Positions 33,091-44,283 of a stretch of 64,000 nucleotides of DNA are shown piece after piece. The notes under the pieces were generated by a model. The model worked only from the letters and a program-made list of their open reading frames with translations. It was not told where the DNA came from and did not search any database. Location: contig CM039462.1 of NCBI GenBank assembly GCA_022414725.1, positions 41,505,622 through 41,569,621 on the forward strand. Reading direction: 5' to 3'. The translations under genes and the position numbers were made by a program. Source of the stretch: Microglena sp. YARC. Its lineage: Eukaryota; Chlorophyta; Chlorophyceae; Chlamydomonadales; Chlamydomonadaceae. How positions within the stretch are numbered: position 1 is the first letter of the stretch; each line of letters begins with the position of its first letter.

Positions 33091-35353
33091 GACAGCAGTT
33101 CGGGACAGCTGACTTTGTCAGCTTCGAGGTGCACTAGGTTGCGCTAGGTTAGACTGCATAGGCAGTCAGGGGAGCTCCTAAGAAGCTATAGCTCCTACAT
33201 GGAAAGAAAAGCTATGGTATGTAATCAGGTTACTGAGTTTCTTAAGGGGTTCATATGGTTCTGACAAAAAATAGGAGAGTTACATAACTGCACGTAAATA
33301 TGATGTGCCATTTGTGGAGACCGAAAAGAAGAGCTGTGACGAGCAGCCCGCTGATGAAGGATGAGGCCATGTGGTCCGCAGGTCCGGTTCCAAAATTCCT
33401 AGTGTATCATTTCAATACAATACAGGAGATATACATACATCCAAATGTATGACACGGCTAGATGGGTGTTAAGGGTGCATTAGCTGTTACCACTCAGTAC
33501 CGGCCCCCTGGCTGGCGTCTGCGGTGGCTCATGTCACGTGTCTCACCGTTTGGTTGGGCGTTAAATGTTCTTGGACGTGGGAGTCCGGAGAAGCAGTAGG
33601 GCAGAGACGACAGCGGCCAAAGTGGTGTCTGGAGCTCCTTGACGACAGCGGGGGTCGGACGCAGAGGGGGTTACTTCCCGGGAGGGTTTGAGAGACAAAA
33701 GACGAGTGAGTGTTACATAATAGTGTAGATATAATAATTAATTGAAGGCCGCAGTTGGTTATTGACTGGCCGCAGGCCTAGCTCTCAAATAAGTAAATAG
33801 CGGGCTTCAACAGGGCAAGAAGAAAGTCGGCTGGAGGTGGCTGCACGACTGATCAATGGCAAGGGAAGTTCGATCGGCTTACTAAAGGGTTACTAGCTAT
33901 TAGTACAAGTCAACCAGGGGGCGGCTTAGCAAGCTATCGAGTCAAGAGCACGGATGGGCTCTGTTTGGCTGCTGGAGGCTGGAATGGTTACATGTTATCA
34001 ATACCCATCAGCCAAGGGCAGCTTTACTAGTAACCGAGCAAAGGGCACGGGTGCATTGGCTGCTGGAGGGTGAAATGGTTACGTGTTATCAATACCCATC
34101 AGCCAAGGGCAGCTTTGCTAGTAACCGAGCAAAGGGCACGGATGGGATCGGCCGGCTCACAATAGGCTGAATGGGCAATCAAGATGAGGTCTGTCAACAG
34201 GCAGCATCATCATCACGACTCGGTAATACTAACTGAACGCACCTGAGAGAGAAAAGACGAGTGAGGGTTGTGTTCAGCTCGCTGCTCTCTTTTATTGTGG
34301 CGGGGAACTTATTCATGGCTAAGGGCTTAAGGAATTGGGATGTGAAATGATGCTGTCCTGGCCGGCATCTGATGCCAACCGGTTGCAATTGGATATGGGA
34401 ATATATTGCGCGCAGCTGCGGGGTAGCTGCGCTTGGCACGTGGTGTGGCACGTGGTGTTCGCTTGCGACAGCGTGTACTGACAGTTGGCGTGTTACATAC
34501 GCAGTGTTTTGAGCACGCGTTCGCGCGTGACAGCTGACGCGGCTAGATGGGTGTTAAGGGTGCATTAGATGTTACCACTGAGATTCCCCCCTTCACTATT
34601 GGTAATAGTGAAAAATGAGAAGTGGTAACGAAGAGAGTGGTATAAGAAATTTTGAAGGACTGGAAAAAAAAATTCTCAGTCTCTCCTTCTTGTCTCTAGC
34701 TATAGGCTAGCATGTGTGGGTTTGGTTATTGATTTAAAGTATTTATTGTGATTGTAACAATTTCCCCCCCCCCTGCAGTTGGTTTGCTGGGTAGGTGTGA
34801 GGGTAGGGTAGGTATCGTTCCTTCATGGGTGTTTGTGCAAAGATATAGTCCCTCCCCCCTGCAGTAAGTGCGATGGGTAGGTGTGAGGGTAGGTATGTGG
34901 AAGTCTATTACATCTCACCACACGTATTCCCCCCCCCTATTCACGGAGTTAAATAGATGAAAAAGGTGGTGGTTGTGAGAGTAAACAGAGAATAGAAGCT
35001 GAAATAGAAGTGAAACCGCATGGTAAAAATCGTCGCTGTAGATACTAGGCTAGTCTAGTATCCTGAAAGGCTATGATGAAAAACCCATGTGTAGCCGTCT
35101 CTTGACGCATATCCACTAGCTACGTAAGTAAGGAGTGGAACAAAAAGTTCATGGTGTATGGCAGTACGTATGGGAGTACTGTGCGCAGTACATGTGCAAG
35201 TACATGGGGCAGTACATGTGCAAGTACAATGTTAATGCACTGAAATAAATAAGGCAGGTATGTCTGGGTTATGAGTGCAGTTGATTGCTATACTGCCATC
35301 ATAACCATCCAGACGGTATCCAAGGTAAGGCTGTCTGAAGAAGTCTGCGAGGC
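33091..35353 (-). other. 3' untranslated / LTR-like region of the Ty3 element
   Basis: No gene is seen. Direct repeats of 49 bases (core GGCTAGATGGGTGTTAAGGG then TGCATTAG) lie at 33450-33498 and 34535-34583, about 1,085 bp apart. Each is followed within a few bases by a C-rich run on the plus strand, which is a polypurine tract on the minus strand. GAGAGA(C)AAAAGACGAGTGAG occurs at 33691 and 34249. A 91-bp unit is tandemly duplicated at 33967-34148. Further purine tracts on the minus strand lie near 34762, 34850 and 34927. The pattern fits 3' LTR material, possibly nested, but the partner LTR is outside the window. Confidence 0.45.
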
Positions 35354-36124
35354 TTAGTTGCCTAGGTGAGCAGTGTCCCCAAATACTGCCTGGATATCCT
35401 GGGCTGCTGTGCGCTGTGGGGTGCCGGGGGTCACCCTGTCAGGTCCAAAACCATCCTGCTGTAACATGGTGAGGATATGTTGTCTGAAGAAGGGAAAGTT
35501 CAGGAGTGGAGTGAACGACCCTGGGAAAGGCAGTCGCAGGAGCGCTAAGTCCAGTGCGTCAAAGGGCACTGAGATGTCATCTGTGTATAGGCGCAGGTCT
35601 GATGCGGGCTCAGCTGGGAGTCTGGCAGTCAAGAACATGGCTGGATTCAAAGTCAGTGCGGTGGCGTGGGCATCCACGAGTGCGGACTGGAAGCGAATGA
35701 CTTTCCATACGGTGAGAGTGTTGACTTGTGTGTTGTCGTATGCCCAAATCAAGTTTGCTAGCCTGCGGATGTGGTGGAACAGACGCTGTGTCACTTGAAA
35801 TGGCTTGCTGGGGAGGTCATGTCCTATGAGGGGACTGGGCCTGGGCAGCGCTGAGTAGACCTGGGAACAGCATGCTGAAGCTGCGGTGTTATGTGTAAGA
35901 AGGCTGGCCTGGCAATTGGCTGTGAGATCTGAGTGGGGTCTCCTCGAGCCAATCGCTGGCAAAGACCTGCTAAAAGCTGTATGGTAGGTTAGGTACCCAG
36001 TACCAAGTACTCTGATACGTGGGTGGAGTGGGCAAGAGGAGGCAGTGCTCGTTTCATGGCTTGAGGACGATCCATCATTATTTGCTGTGGCACATGTGCA
36101 CGCAGGGGTGGGTGCGCTGCTCAT
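35354..36124 (-). CDS. Terminal ORF domain of the Ty3 element (copy A)
   Basis: 256 codons starting MSSAPTPACTCATANN. Residues about 122-226 (LANLIWAYD ... FQSALVDAHATAL ... EPASDLRLYTDDISVPFDAL ... MLQQDGFGPD) align with the C-terminus of the zinc-knuckle element at 22297-24474. Conserved features are LxxLxxxYD, QxAL(x)xAxxxA, EPxxxLxxYxDxIxxPxD and LxxDGF. I know of no named family. It lies downstream of integrase and PHD at the 3' end of the element. It may be the end of the polyprotein or a separate ORF. Confidence 0.6.
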   Translation of the reverse strand: MSSAPTPACTCATANNDGSSSSHETSTASSCPLHPRIRVLGTGYLTYHTAFSRSLPAIGSRRPHSDLTANCQASLLTHNTAASACCSQVYSALPRPSPLIGHDLPSKPFQVTQRLFHHIRRLANLIWAYDNTQVNTLTVWKVIRFQSALVDAHATALTLNPAMFLTARLPAEPASDLRLYTDDISVPFDALDLALLRLPFPGSFTPLLNFPFFRQHILTMLQQDGFGPDRVTPGTPQRTAAQDIQAVFGDTAHLGN

Positions 36125-36875
36125 GCCTGTAAATGGGGAAACACTGGTATGAAGGGGATGTACGATCCCTATGGGATGGTGTAGTTAAGAGGTCGCCCAA
36201 AGATGTGACGTAGTTACAGAAAGCTGGGATATGTGTAGTTTACATGACAGGGGGGTGCTTGAATGTAGTCCAGGAAAAGGGCAGTGGGGTAGTCCCCATA
36301 GCGTCCAAACTTAGGGAGGCGTCCACACGTCTGGATGCTGGGCCTCGTATCAGGGGGCATACACGTCAGAGGTGTTTGCAGCGTCCCAGGCTGGTCCTGG
36401 GAGACGGCGAGGGTGGTTGGGCTGGAAGGGGTGTGGAAAGCTTAGGACCAGTGGCTGAGCATCCTCCCACTTTAGCAAGGTCTGGAACAGCATGCCTTGC
36501 TGGAAAAGCCAGGCAGCATGTAGGAAAAGAATGCGGTCGTCGTATGCAATTACTGTTTCTGAAGGGAGCTGGAGGACTTCTCTCTGAGCTGCTGTTGGTC
36601 TGTCACCGTAGAAGCAGGGGCCGAAACAGAGGTTGTTTTCGGCCTACGACAGGATATCCCGTGTAGGGTGGTGATTGGTGTGATATGAAGGCTGAGGCAC
36701 TTGCTGTCTTGTGGAGGCAGGAGTAGATCCCGGCCCGGAACTGATGGGTCCATATATAGATGGTGGGGAAGTCTGAAGAAGGCATGTTCTCAGCCATGGC
36801 GGACTGTGACGTGGGGTGACGGCTTGCAGGATATATTTCCTGTGGTAGTGCAGAATACAACTTTAAAGGTTGTAG
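36125..36875 (-). pseudogene. Linker region between PHD and terminal ORF (copy A)
   Basis: Minus-strand frames at 36550-36753 and 36603-36860 correspond to the 204-codon frame at 54623-55237 in copy B, which has the sequence VVGRKHLCFGPCFYGD and VIAYDDRILFLHAAWLFQQG. I do not recognise a domain. Breaks here are due to single-base differences from copy B. Confidence 0.4.
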
Positions 36876-37550
36876 CTAGATACTGCAAGAAGGGTTGTGC
36901 TCAGCGATGAGGATGCCATGAGTGGGATGTTGGATGAGGGTTGATGCATGCCAACACTGGGGTGGTAAGAGTAGGCTTGATAGTTCCTGTGGGGAGGGGG
37001 TTGAGTTTACGGAGGCCAGCTGTAGTCTGACGGACGACCTGGCCGTCATCGTAGGTGATGTTGAAGTACCTATGGGTCTAGCCAAGGCACCAAGTACGTG
37101 GCGATGCCCCAGACCTCTTTGTATAGGCTGCCACGAACTTTTGATGTGCTTGATGACCACCATCTTGTCGCATGCTTTGGCAGCAAGGTCTCTAGAGCGG
37201 GTCTGGGGGGTTGGGAACAGGTTGGACTCCTTGGGAGCGCGTTCAGGTGCCGTGGGGCGATCCAGAGGGACGGCTGTAATGCCGTTGGCAGTACAGTGAG
37301 GGCAGAACCAGTCACCTGCTGGGACTGCTGGTAGTGGGGGGCTGAGACAGTGTGTGTGAAATGGTGCGCCACAGGAGTCGCACAAGAGCATGCAAGCATC
37401 GTTGACTGGGAAGTTGCAGACGCTGCAGGCCAAGTCAATGGTGGCACTGCCAGATCTGGCCTGATGGTGCCATCCATGTTGGGCAAGTGGCAAGGGACAG
37501 GTTGCGGGCGTGGTTGGTGACAGTGCAGCCGCAACGGCCTTGTAGGACAA
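36876..37550 (-). CDS. PHD finger segment downstream of integrase (copy A)
   Basis: Residues 42-86 (37293-37427) form a complete C4HC3 PHD finger: CSVC, then CDSC, FHTHC, LSPPLPAVPAGDWFCPHC. All eight ligands are present, as is the Trp of the GDWFCPxC core. In PHD fingers this fold usually reads the histone H3 tail. After it comes a basic segment (RTRSRDLA-like, KMVVIKHIK). In copy B the continuation reads LYKEVWGIATYLG, then WYFNITYDDGQVV, a Tudor/SH3-like pattern (YxDGxxE/V). Copy A loses that frame through an indel. The segment lies directly after the integrase C-terminal region, where chromoviruses carry a chromodomain. Confidence 0.8.
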   Translation of the reverse strand: MSYKAVAAALSPTTPATCPLPLAQHGWHHQARSGSATIDLACSVCNFPVNDACMLLCDSCGAPFHTHCLSPPLPAVPAGDWFCPHCTANGITAVPLDRPTAPERAPKESNLFPTPQTRSRDLAAKACDKMVVIKHIKSSWQPIQRGLGHRHVLGALARPIGTSTSPTMTARSSVRLQLASVNSTPSPQELSSLLLPPQCWHASTLIQHPTHGILIAEHNPSCSI

Positions 37551-38700
37551 CCACTATGTGTCCTTGATGGCCTTGATCCGAAGATCATCCCCTGTGCTGC
37601 CATTTTGGAGAGTGTTGCGCACGTTGGGTCTACGGATGTAGGACGAAGTCACCCACTTGAAATTTGTGAAGACGGGGGTGGGTAAGCTCCCCCCCTGATC
37701 TTAGCATAACGCAGAGAGTTCCTGTGGTGGGCAATTGCGATGTGGTTTGCTATAGTGGGGGTGACGCGCTTGATCCCACTCAGTTCGCTCGAGCAGGGTG
37801 CTGACCAGGGCTTGAGTTTTGCTGGATGTCTGTTAAGTCAGGGAGAACTGTAGTCATGGCGAGCTCTGCGTGGGGGTCGTTCATGACTGGAGCTCTGGCG
37901 TACAGCAGGGTGAAGCCGTGAAGGGAGCCGCACTTGGTGGTCTCCTGAGGGCTGCAGTTGTAGGCCATCACCACCTTGGCGATGTCAATATCCCAAGTGT
38001 CTGTGGAGAGGTGTTCTGAGCAGATTTTGGTCAGAAGCTGCCTTGATGGTGCCTCGACGCTTCTTTCCACGAAACCGTTGCCCACTGAGGGTGGTTAGGG
38101 TTGTGTTGGTCCTGTGGTCGATGAAGTTGTGCATCATGTGTTCTTTGAAACTTGCCGAGGAACTCAGGACCATTGTCAGTTAAGGCGACGGCGTGGGTAC
38201 CTAATTAGAGCGAGCACCACCGTGGGCGTGTGCGTACATGGTGTGTTGCAGCCTCCTTGGCTGGAGAATGGGGACGACTACCAGGACTGCGCTGAAATAT
38301 TCGATGGCGTGCAATGAGGTAAGTGTTACCCCGAGCTGTCTTGATGTAGGGGCCTTGAGAGGTCGATGCCCCACGCAAAGAACAGGGCCGTGGATGGGGT
38401 GGGACTGCAAGGTGGCTGTGGGCTGGTTGAAGTAGGCCAGGGCCTGGTCACAGACCTTTTGCAATTTTTGTACGAAGGCTTTGACCTGCTTGACCACACC
38501 ACTGCACCAGAAAGAGCTGACGACAAGGTAGGCTGTACGACGAGCTCCGAAGTGCCCGCTTGGCTTCATGGGCTCGCTGGCATGATGGTTGCTCGGCTCG
38601 CTGGGGGCTGGGCACGATGGGCTCCATAGTGTTGGCCAAGATACGAATGTCTTCTCTGCCCCCGTAGTGAGAAATCCGAGCTTTTGTATATACTTTCTGG
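37551..38700 (-). pseudogene. Integrase, copy A (indel-broken)
   Basis: Pieces matching the intact integrase of copy B are spread over three frames: MAYNCSPQETTKCGSLHGFT (37780-38085 frame), HNFIDHRTN (37985-38173), and FWCSGVVKQVKAFV with LQSHPIHGPVL (38201-38569). Inserted bases relative to copy B explain the frame changes. Read copy B for the protein. Confidence 0.75.
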
Positions 38701-40300
38701 CCGTCCGGCTAACACTCTGCGGGTGCGTGTTGCCACGGACCAGTTGGTGCCCAGCACCAATCCTGGGAGTACTTCCAGGGACGAACTAAGATATAAGACG
38801 TCCATGGATTCAGGGGTCAGATCCTGGCCAGTGTCTGCTAGCCGGATGTCTGCGTCCAACTGCTTGCCTGGTGCAAGGGTTGGAATCAGGGAGCTCGCTG
38901 GAGGCGCTGAAGGGGGTTGGAAGCTGGCTGAATGGCCTAGGTTCGCGCTAGCATTTCCTTGTAACTGCCAGCATGCAGGCTAGCTCGGTGCCATAGAATT
39001 GACGGCTGTGAGAAGGCATTGTCAGCTGAGGGAGCGGGACTGCTGTGGGGAAGCGGGGCACAGTGGTGAGAAAAAGACTGGAGTGGAAGCGGGCAGAAGC
39101 TGTGGTCTGATGGGTGGCTGGTAGGCCAGCAGAGCTGTCAGACGGGGAGGGGCTGCAAGCTCCACGAGGTCCGAATGATGGCCACTAGGCCCTCTACGCT
39201 GATCCATGCAGTTGCCCGTCAGAACGTGCCGTTGTAGTGCTGTGAGGCCTGGAGCAGCTGTGGCACCGGTGTAGTAAGCCAAGCATGCCCCGCTCGCGCT
39301 CGTCTGGGCGGGCTCGGGACCATGCTCCACCCTGTAGTGAGTAGATGCTGCCGGGTTTTGTCTGGGAGAAGCTCTGGACAAGGGATAGGGCAACCAACGG
39401 CGGGCAACGGCGGTGCGAGCTGGCCTATCTTGTTTGGCCAAGCAGAAGGAGGAGCGTCTGACTGTAGACACGCGTGGTGCTGCGCGCCCCGGGTCTAAGA
39501 AGGTGTTGGCAGAAATGTTTGCCAGTCCGCCGGACTGTGTTTGAGCTCCTCGTTGGAGTTCAAATGGGTCAACAAGGTTCTGCCATTTATTGCGCAGTCT
39601 GTGGTGCACCTGAGTTGAAGGTGGCAGCGTCCACACAGATGGGCTGCCCAATGGTCATGATTGACTGCTGTGAAGTCCTCGTTTGCAATAGCTGGTGCAT
39701 TCTCGAAGTTGTGCTGCATGGTGCAGCGTTCTCTATGATGTAGAGTGGTTGAGCAGGGTGCTGTAGCTGATTGGACGTACCCAATGACTGGTGGTACACG
39801 CCGCAGGAGCTGCTGCTCGGGGTCCTCTAAGACCTCTATTGCTGCCCGCTGGGCTGAAGTCTTGACACTAACAGGACCAGTTGATGATCAACCATGGGGT
39901 TTGGTCGTTAACTGCTGCATCCATGAGGTGCTGGGGTCTATAAAGATCGGCTTTGACGTCCTGCGGCAGTGTTTAGCTGAAAGCGCCATCCGCCCATGCA
40001 TAGCGGCTGCAGCACACGTGGGGATAGAGCCTTGTAACAGGGCTTGCAGTGCCCGAAGGTGCCACTGTCAGTGCCGCTGCTGGCTGTGTCGCTGTAGAGG
40101 TAGCGGTTGACTCTAATGCCGTGCGCAATGTGGCTCGAGGCCGGCACACAGGCCTCCACTACATCTCGTAGAGAGTCACTCCGCTTTGAACCATTTTTGA
40201 GCAACATACTCAGCAGAGGTAGGGGGTTTGGTGCATATGGAGAGGACTTCACGCACCCTTGCAGGACTGCACATCCACTGTACATCCCAAGGTCAGAGTC
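38701..40300 (-). pseudogene. C5 methyltransferase domain, copy A (indel-broken)
   Basis: Frame 39022-39651 holds the C-terminal half with LTALQRHVLTGNCMDQR and DPGRAAPRVSTVRRS. The catalytic block around 39870-39880 carries an extra insertion compared with copy B. The frame at 39938-40285 preserves RVNRYLYSDTASSGTDSG. The domain is the same as in copy B, with noise. Confidence 0.7.
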
Positions 40301-42405
40301 CAGGCCTTGTAGGTGAATGTAAGGGACTGCAGGGAAAGCGCATAGAGGTCAGCGTCCATGTCGATGCGGGCCCCTGTGTTGTCTTCCTGTCATTAAGGGT
40401 TGGAAAGCGGAGCAGAGAGCATCAAGCATTACCATGCTACTGGCACCAAGGTCTGTGCATGATGTCGAAGTCGATGACTGCATCAAATGCACGCCCATCG
40501 TTCGCAATGGCTGCCATGTGACGTTGGAGTTGAGAATCATCCAGAGCAGCTGGCTGGTGTCAGTGACGAGGGTGGGAAAGATGGAGTCCTAAGACGTAGA
40601 GACCTCGAAGATCTTGCCAGCAGCGGCCAGAACAAACTGCAGCAGTTTGCCCCTTTCCGAAGCTGCACCAGTAAAGAAACTCTGCTTCATGTTTGTTGAG
40701 GCTGGCCGACTGGCGCAAGCTACGAGGTACTCACAAACCACTGCGTCCAGCTGGCCGAGTACTGCTCCAGTTCCCATGCTTGCTCCCACAATGGAGAGAG
40801 TCGTGCTTCGACGTTGAATCTGCTGCGCAAGACCTTGCACTGGTGGTGCTGATGAGCCCCGGCGGATCTGGCGTCAGGATCCATAGCGGCTGCCTGCCTC
40901 TAGGCCCCGTCCCATTGACGTCCAGCCTTTGTAAGGTCATTCAGGGTCTGGCGATGCAGAAAATGTTCCATCACAGAAGCTAGCCGTAGTAGCGCAGCTT
41001 ACCAAACGACCTGTTTTAAGTCTTTCAGGTTGGGCTGGGTATGGCAGGTCCTTAATAGCCTGCACCTGGCCTGCTGGGGTGAGACCGTGAGACGTCAAGC
41101 GTTGACTGTCCTAAAGCCTCCGGAAGTCCACGGCGTCCAGCGCACCAGCAGGATTTATCAGGGTGGATGCGGAGACCACCAACCTCGATAAGGCACTGAG
41201 AGCACGGCTTCCACGTGCCGAATTGCTCTGCAAAAGGTAGCGCTATGGATGCAGGATTCATCGGATGAAACACCTTGCAGAATTTTAATAGGCCCCGTTT
41301 GCCCAGTTCAGTCTCATGACCTTCGGAAGTAAAAACGGGGGCCTGCTTGAGGCCGAATGGGGACGCGCTTAAAAAGCGGTAATAGCTGCTGTGTCCCACC
41401 AGAAGGCTGAAAAATCCTGGGGGTGCCTCTGCAGATGGACTTGGTAGAAGCCAGATCGTAGGTCGACCCCGTGTGAACCACTGTTTGCGTCTCCTAGATC
41501 TTGAAACAACTCCTCTGCGACTGGGTCAACCAGTATGCATTCCTTGGTCAGGAGGTTGATGGCTTTGTAGTTGTTAGCACACAGACCCTATTCGCGGGTG
41601 TACTGGCCATCAGGTCCTTCTTCAAGGCGCGACCACTGCGTTGGCTGCGTGTGGTGCAGAAGGGCTGGCTCAATGAAGTGCAGCATCTGCAGTTCTGCTA
41701 TGACAGACTTTGTCTTGGGCGAGCTTCTCTATGGGAGGCTTGCGGTAGGGGCTGGTGAAGGCTGCTGTCATTGTCCTTCTTGATATCTAGGGGGGTACAC
41801 AAGCCTTTGTACCCCTCACGTAGATCCCCAAATAGTGCGTGCCACCAGCTGGCGGTATATCACTTTTAAGCATGCGGCCATTTTCAGAGCGCTCACCTTC
41901 TGTGCCATCTCTGTGGTGTCCGATGAATGAGGTCACAGTCCGGATGGATGGCGCCTCGGTCGGGTTGGGGTGTTGACTACCCCCGTCTGGCAATGCTGTG
42001 ATCTGTGATACCTCCTTCTTGCAGGAAGTTGGGGTCCATATGATTTAAACAGCTGGCCAGGCTTTGCAAGACGGCCTGGAAGAAGCCGATGTCTGCCGGT
42101 GGTAGTCCCACCCGACAGGGGTGCTTCTACCTTGAGGATCCCCGGATTGGGCAAGACCAAGCAGCGTGCGGCAGCATAAGTTAAACCCTGACTCTCAAGA
42201 AGTCATCTACCTGGTCTCCAGTCAACTCGTCAAATTCCGGTTGGTGAAGAAGTCTTGGATCTCGGCTGGCCTGAGAGATCAGGCTGTCTACGCAGTGGTC
42301 CTGTTTTGGAGTGGCAGAATGCCACATCATCATTTTGACGGGGATGGTGTCATTTTGTGATTGGGCTGAATTTGTCAATGCGTGTGCCTTGCATGAGGAA
42401 GGCAA
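40301..42405 (-). pseudogene. Reverse transcriptase and RNase H, copy A (indel-broken)
   Basis: Fragments align in order with the 892-codon frame of copy B: FGLKQAPVFTSEGHETELGK and RGLLKFCKVF (41052-41399) and AVLGQLDAVVCEYLVACASR (40589-40840). The breaks are 1-4 base insertions relative to copy B. Confidence 0.75.
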
Positions 42406-44283
42406 CCGTCTTCTGCTTCATCGGTGTCTGTTTGTCTCAGTTTCCGGCTGACCTCACTCGTCTGAGAGTTGTTGTTGTTGCCCGCCAATCATCTGGTATT
42501 GGGGCTGGATATCAGGAGGGCTGGGTGTAGGGCACTTGGGGTGATGATACAAAGATAGAGGATGGTGTGATGCTGATATCAGGTGTGCCACATAGCCGTG
42601 TGTGTGCATCTGGTTTTTGTTGCAGCACCGCTCTTCTTCTTTCCACAGTGAAGAATCTTGTCAGAGGGTTCAAAGCCTAAGAGGTGGCCGAGTGGGGTGA
42701 GTCTCTGCATTCAATGGGCTCTGGCATGGGGGAGGAGTCATAGACGTTGACTGGTTGAACGTCTTCGCCGTAGAGTGTTCCTGGGTCAGCTGTTGCGTGG
42801 CTTGCAGGGTTCTGGTGGTACCTTAGCATATCCTGTCGGCTGCTAGGAGGTGGATCTCTTCTTGAGCCCTTGCTGGAGGGTTAACTCTGATGGGTGTGGG
42901 AGAGACACGCGCTACGTCCGGTGCAAAGGTACATGGCCCCCGGGCGACAGTCAGGTCGTAGTGCGTCTAGGTGGAGTGACGGGCATGTCCTGGGGCATGC
43001 AATGCGGTGCAATCAAGGTCCCCAGGCTTTTGTTTGTGATGGAGATCATGATGGGCCAGACCTTGTTCCTTGCCCCAGGTGTGGATGGAAGTCCAGTTTC
43101 AAACACGCGTCGAGTTCTCTGAGAGGGTGTTCTGCCAGCCGGAGTACAGTGAACCGTCCGCTGTGATCTCGTAATTTTGTACTCCGTCCAGCGCTGAAGC
43201 CCGTGCCAATCATGTTCATGACGCCAGGATCACATAGGACGTACGCTCCATTGGTAATGGGAGAACCTGCATGTGAACATAGCAAATTGACGGAGTTTCA
43301 TCACTGGCGCAGGTGATGGGAAATACGCGTAGCAGACCATCATGAGTCGAATGGGGCGTTGGGGGGGTTTGGGGAAACAAACGCTTTGGGATCCCATTGG
43401 GGACGTGAGGTGGGGATTGCTGTTTGGGGCACTCGTTGTAAATGGGGGTGCGGGTACCAAGTCCATGGTAGAAGTGTTTCACCGTTCTCTCAGCGCTCTG
43501 TGGGCATGCCTCAGACATGGGGTGAAAGTATCCGACCTAGATCGGAGACTGCAGCTCGCAGCGTTGAATGCAAAGGTGCTGAAGTCACGTGTGAAGTGAT
43601 ACGACCGAACGTCTGAGATAACCTGCAACAGAGGCTCTGTTTCCAGCCAAATGCCTTGAGTGGCATGATGCTCTGCATGTTCACTGATGGCTTAACGTGA
43701 GAGTTGTGAGCATACTCTCACTGTACTCCGCACAGAGGGTTCTTGATCTATTTTTCGCCCTTGTTGTCGGTAGACGTAGGGCGGGCTACTGGTAAATCTG
43801 GGCGGGTGCATATGCCACCCAATGCTGCTAGTGTGTGCTGCTGTCTGCAGGAAGCTGGCAGAAGGCCTGGGATGTGATCGACGGCCCTGGCTGGTTGCCT
43901 GCCATCCAATAGGATGTCAGGTTTGTTGTCCAGCAGGTAGTTACGGTTGAGGCGAGTAAGGCCCCTCCCGCTCATGACCTTGTGGATGGCGTTTGCCTCC
44001 GTTGACGGTGTAATTGAGTGTTAGTATTTCTATCCAACCTCCAAGCGGCGGTATCCGCCTGGGAATGTGTGGGCCTATACAACGAGCACTGCCGCTGGTG
44101 CCGTTGGTCCATTAAAAAGGTAAGTCGAACCCATATGGAGCGAGGCAAGAAAAAGGTCTCCCTCTGAAGACTGGACTGGAAAAGCGGTTACCGGCTATGT
44201 GGCCAGCGCCAAAGTTCATCAGATGGCGTCGGCAGCGCTGGTGCATAATGAGGACGGATCTGCGAACCATGAACGAGATGCCA
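42406..44283 (-). pseudogene. Accessory region upstream of reverse transcriptase, copy A (indel-broken)
   Basis: Matches 60.5-62.35 kb of copy B but with dense indels. The last 150 bases before the gap still align with 62197-62345. No reliable frame can be read here. Confidence 0.7.

Larger units (their letters stand above)
26880..44283. repeat. Large direct duplication, copy A (left of the N gap)
   Basis: The segment matches 45284-62345 in order and orientation throughout. Anchors include 26935 with 45348 (TGTGTCACC), 31854 with 50242, 33450 with 51838, 35354 with 53749, and the last bases before the gap (GAGATGCCA) with 62337-62345. It reaches exactly to the gap. Differences in the cleaner half are almost all one-base indels, often in homopolymers. 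From about 37 kb to the gap, insertions become dense and break all long frames that are intact in copy B. Confidence 0.95.
35354..44283 (-). mobile_element. Ty3/gypsy-type element with DNA methyltransferase, copy A (noisy, cut by gap)
   Basis: On the minus strand, from the gap downward, fragments give the upstream accessory region, reverse transcriptase and RNase H (40.6-42.4 kb), methyltransferase (39.0-40.3 kb), integrase (37.8-38.6 kb), PHD finger (37.3-37.4 kb) and terminal domain (35.4-36.1 kb). The order matches copy B. Frames are broken every 50-200 bases between 37.6 and 44.3 kb by small insertions that copy B lacks, so the breaks look like read errors more than decay. The PHD and terminal ORFs are cleaner here than in copy B. 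Confidence 0.85.

Noticed and set aside
32650..33110. Helitron 3' end (CTAG end near 33085)
   Set aside because: A CTAG occurs, but no convincing hairpin just upstream and no matching 5' TC end could be shown; the divergent copy at 26.1 kb ends differently.
37600..44283. Ancient, decayed second copy of the Ty3 element
   Set aside because: Differences from copy B are mostly small indels that increase toward the contig end, which fits read errors better than mutation.
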